In this document: positions 60,604 through 64,000 of the stretch, piece by piece
Numbering within the stretch: the first letter of the stretch is position 1
How the letters are laid out: each line of letters opens with the position of its first letter
Assembly (NCBI GenBank): GCA_029721435.1
Contig: CM056576.1
Span: 114,184,666 to 114,248,665, forward strand
Length of the DNA stretch: 64,000 nt
Source: Gymnothorax reevesii
Lineage: Eukaryota > Chordata > Actinopteri > Anguilliformes > Muraenidae
Direction: 5' to 3'
Translations under genes and position numbers: made by a program
Notes under the pieces: model-generated
Seen by the model: only the letters and a program-made list of their open reading frames with translations
Database searches by the model: none
What the model was told of the DNA's origin: nothing

Positions 60604-61140
60604 ATTTGAACCTTTTATCATCAAGAGTCGGGGGTAGGGTTATTGGACTCAGGAAAAAGACAAATGTTAATTACCAAAGCCCTACCCTCATTCCCAATTG
60701 CCATAGTTTTATTCCTTTAAAACTATTGAACCATTTTTCATAGAATGGGGGATTGGGTTGTTGGACGCAGGAAAGAATCAGATGCAAGTTGACATATCCT
60801 GATCGGCTGATAATTCATCCTTCATGATTATTGAATCGTTTGTCATGGAGAGTTTGGGGCTGAATTTTTGGTCACAGGAAGGGCTCACATATTATTAATC
60901 TACAAAGCCCTGCACCCCTTTCCTGATTGGCTTAGCTCTTCTCTGGTGCGACTATTGATTTGTTTATTGTAGAGCAGGAGGATGGGTTGTTGGACTCAGA
61001 CAGAAAGTGTCATATGTAAATTGATGAGGCCCCCCCCCTTTTTTTTTTTTACTGATTAACTGAGCTGTTATCTCCAGTAATCATTGAACTATTTGTCGTA
61101 GAGAGTTGAGGATTGGGTTGTTTGAAATTTTAGAATCGTT
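60604..61140 (+). repeat. Degenerate tandem array, about 105-130-bp unit, five copies
   Basis: ATTGAAYYNTTTNTCATAGAG followed by GGGGATTGGGTTGTTGGACTCAGG recurs starting at 60604, 60724, 60830, 60954 and 61083. Copies 1-4 also share ACAAAGCCCTACCC-type and TGATTGGCTTAGCT-type inner segments. Spacing is 120, 106, 124 and 129 bp. Confidence 0.75.
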
Positions 61141-61495
61141 CTAATGATAAGTTTCAAGCCAACTTACTTTCCATTTTCACTGGTTTTGCTAATACTGACC
61201 TTAAGGTGATTGTTGTTGCACCATTTAAGGAAGCCGTCAATCACTCTTCCATGCTTTTGTGTAAAAATACTCTCTAAGTGAAGTTTCTCACCGGAAATTA
61301 TTTCCTGGAATCATATGTTTCAGTCTCATAATAACATTAAATTACCTGTTATGACCTGCACTTCTTGCAGTGTACATTGCCATCATATTTTTTTTTCTTG
61401 ACACTGTCTGCATTGGCTCTAGATATTAATCTGCTTTTTATCTCTGTGAGAAGCTAATGGACGATCAAATTGGTTTCTAATTGGCAGCTGAAATA

Positions 61496-63042
61496 CACTC
61501 CTGAACAAAATCTTAAGACCGGGGAAAAAATTACAAGAATTCATATTTTGCACTGGTGAATCATAACCAGGTTGTAAGCTGTGCTTCAGAGTGCAAAAAG
61601 AATAAACTGGAGCAAGAGACAAAGAACAGAAAGTAGGCAATTTATTGAAAACTGTATTTAAACTGAAACAGCCTGTTCATCAGCTGATCAAAAGTTTAAG
61701 ACCATGGCCCCAAAAAACAAAAAAACAGAACTAAAGAGCAAAAAAAGGATTCAGTACTGAGTAGCCCCACCATTCTTGTTGATTACTTCAAAAATTCGTT
61801 TGGGCTGCTTGATGCAAGTGTTTCCAGGAGGCTGGTGGGAACATTGCTCCATGTGGTGAAGATGGCTTCACGAAGTGCATCCATGGTCTGGAACTGACGC
61901 CCATTTTTGTAAACTTCCCTTGCCATCCATCCCCAAACATTCTCAATGGGATTTAGATCAGGGGAACAAGCAGGATGGTCCAAAAGAGAGATGTTATTCT
62001 CCTGGAGGAAGTTCTTTGTCAGGCGGGCGTTGTGAACTGTAGCGTTGTCCTGTTGAAAGACCCAATCATTACCACATAGAGGTGGGCCCTCAGTCAAGAG
62101 GGATGCCCGCTGCAACATTTCCACATAGCCAGCCGCTGTTTGACGCCCTTGCATAACCTGAAGCTACATTGTTCCACTAAAGGAAAAAGCACCTCAGATC
62201 ATGATGGAACCTCCTCCACTGTGCCGTGTAGAGAACATCTCCGCTGGGATCTCCTTGTCATGCCAGTAACGTTGTAATCCATCAGGACCATCCAGGTTAA
62301 ATTTTTTCTCATCAGAGAGTAAAATCTTCTTCCACCTCTCAATGTCCCATGTTTGGTGCTCCCTTGCAAAGTCCAAAAGCGCAAGTTTATTGCGCGGGAG
62401 GAGGTGTGGCCTGTTGAGCCATTTTTGTTCTTAAAGCCCTTCTCTTGCAGATGGCGTCTTATGGTTATTGGGCTGCAGTCAGCATCAGTAAGGGCCTTAA
62501 TCTGGGTTGAAGATTGGCCTGGGTCTTCACGGACAGCCCGTAGGATCCTCTGGCTCAGTGCAGGTGAAATTTTTTTGGGTCTACCGCTTGACTTTTTTGT
62601 CCCATAACCCTCAGGATCTTTTAGGAAATTTAAAATCACTGTTTTACTGCGTCCAAACTCGGCAGCGATGGCACGTTGCGAGAGGCCTTGCTTGTGCAGC
62701 TCAACAATCCTGCCACGTTCAAAGTCAGAAAGTTTTTTTGCCTTTGCCATCAGGAGGTCATGACAGTGCAAATGCATGAAAGAAAATGACATGGAGGCCA
62801 GATTTTTGCACAGATTTTGACTTTTTAAGGCTATGGTCTTAAACTTTTGATCAGCTGATGAACAGGCTGTTTCAGTTTAAATACAGTTTTCAATAAATTG
62901 CCTACTTTCTATTCTTTGTCTCTTGCTCCAGTTTATTCTTTTTGCACTTTGAAGCACAACTTACGACCTGGTTATGATTCACCAGTGCAAAATATGAATT
63001 CTTGTAATTTTTTCCCCGGTCTTCAGATTTTGTTCAGGAGTG
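61496..63042 (-). mobile_element. Tc1 transposon with 211-bp IR/DR ends, 1547 bp
   Basis: TA flanks both ends (61494-61495 and 63043-63044). The left arm 61496-61706 and right arm 62832-63042 are inverted copies differing at about six positions. Each arm has an outer (61504-61520; 63018-63034) and an inner (61687-61703; 62835-62851) copy of AACAAAATCTTAAGACC / ATCAAAAGTTTAAGACC. This is the IR/DR arrangement known from fish Tc1 elements such as Sleeping Beauty. The gene between is broken. Confidence 0.92.
61783..62792 (-). pseudogene. Tc1 transposase pseudogene of the IR/DR element
   Basis: The likely start is MAKAKKLSDFERGRIVELHK (ATG complement near 62750), with an HTH, FLKDPEGYGTKKSSGRPKKI and a second [19 protein letters not shown] frameshift near 62410 moves the reading to [20 protein letters not shown] (Asp 1) and SGGGSIMI. 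An in-frame TGA (62194-62196) and TAG (62164-62166) follow. The same frame then continues with WVFQQDNATVHNARL (Asp 2) and SPDLNPIENVWGWM (Glu, 34 residues later). All three catalytic residues survive, but three lesions prevent a full product. Confidence 0.88.
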
Positions 63043-63329
63043 TACATGGAGGGATTGCATGGAAAACCACATTTGGGAACTGGCACCACAGTGGGAAATT
63101 TTATGGGCCATCTTTCCTGAATGCTATTGTGAACCCCCTCAGATAAAGTTGACAGTATGAAATCTGCTTGAAACTGTGCTTTTTCCTAAAATTTTGGTAA
63201 AACATGTTTATTTGATGCAACTGGATGTACCGACTTATATTTAATTATGCAAGGAGGTCAAACCTCACTTATGGAGCTCTGTGTTGCTGTTGAATTTCCC
63301 CCAGCCCCTGATTAAGAACACCTCACTGA

Positions 63330-63527
<198 letters not shown>

Positions 63528-63930
63528 TGAGTAAATACTGGTTCATGGCATTTGTTGTTCACTGGTTGAATGTTGCTCATCCATTTTAAAGCCAAATTGT
63601 GAAATTCATTTTTCTACCCTCCCAAAAGGGTAGGGTAGAAAGAATGTCTCAATGGATGAAATAAGGGGTACATTCTGTATACACCACTGCGCATAAAGAC
63701 TGGTGTACAATCTGTGATTCTACAGAACCAGAATATAAGCACAATATTACAGTTTCGTTCTAAAAAAGTTCAGGACTTACCATTGACAATGGAAGTCTTG
63801 TCATTGGGCAGACCTTCTTATGAATATCCATCAATAAATAACAAAACTGAGTCTCAACATTTTATGTATTGAGTGATCGCAACTGGACTTGTGTGAACTC
63901 TGCAAGAGTGAAATCAACACCATAAATGTT

Positions 63931-63951
63931 ACACATACACATACACATACA
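63931..63951. repeat. (ACACAT)n microsatellite
   Basis: Three to four ACACAT units in intronic sequence near the window end. Confidence 0.8.
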
Positions 63952-64000
63952 TGAACACATACGCCATAATGAAGCTCAGAAAACTCCTGAGTTACCAATG

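Overview
This window is a gene-poor stretch of a ray-finned fish genome. The evidence is a vertebrate glutamate-transporter gene in small exons with GT-AG introns, plus fish-type Tc1-like transposons, a Ty3/gypsy element with its LTRs, a fish L2-type 3' tail and a hAT-type MITE. I cannot name the species. There are no bacterial-style operons, rRNA genes, canonical tRNAs or CRISPR arrays. Only about 1.2 kb of the 64 kb is recognisable host coding sequence.

The one host gene is on the + strand: slc1a7, encoding EAAT5, the retinal excitatory amino acid transporter with a large chloride conductance. Seven internal coding exons are visible: 28684-28899, 44189-44231, 44430-44664, 48137-48236, 48912-49145, 55505-55699 and 63392-63526. 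They join in phase (1158 nt, 386 codons) and run from the end of TM2 through TM3, the glycosylated TM4 loop, TM5, TM6, HP1, TM7 (NMDGT) and HP2 into TM8. The first coding exons lie upstream of the window, or were missed in the first 28.6 kb. The last exon or exons, with the end of TM8 and the cytoplasmic tail, lie downstream.

Layout. 1-28.7 kb (upstream intron or flank): a 39-bp minisatellite; a dead LINE split by a nuclear-receptor-half-site repeat; two LTRs of one family in inverted orientation; a solo gypsy-type LTR with a 5-bp target duplication; a decayed gypsy pol on the minus strand; at least six Tc1 relics; a 95-bp near-perfect palindrome; and a Harbinger-like element of about 755 bp. 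28.9-44.2 kb (15.3-kb intron): a 150-bp-arm inverted repeat, a GGTCA-rich tandem repeat, a gypsy LTR plus gag fragment, a 1.4-kb inverted-repeat element dense in YY1-type CCATCTTG sites, a Tc1 relic and a diverged foldback. 44.7-48.1 kb: a short TA-flanked mariner-like MITE and a degenerate minisatellite split by a foreign insertion. 49.1-55.5 kb: a solo LTR with perfect CCCAG duplications that was itself hit by a Tc1 element with an intact 334-residue DD34E transposase and perfect 30-bp inverted repeats. This is the best candidate for a recently active mobile element here. 55.7-63.4 kb: a tRNA-like pol III element, a five-copy degenerate tandem array of about 120 bp, and a 1547-bp Tc1 element with 211-bp IR/DR-type inverted repeats and a disabled transposase.

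I see no novel host pathway or defence system. The unusual material is the layered transposon history inside one neuronal gene and several repeat structures with possible regulatory or structural consequences.
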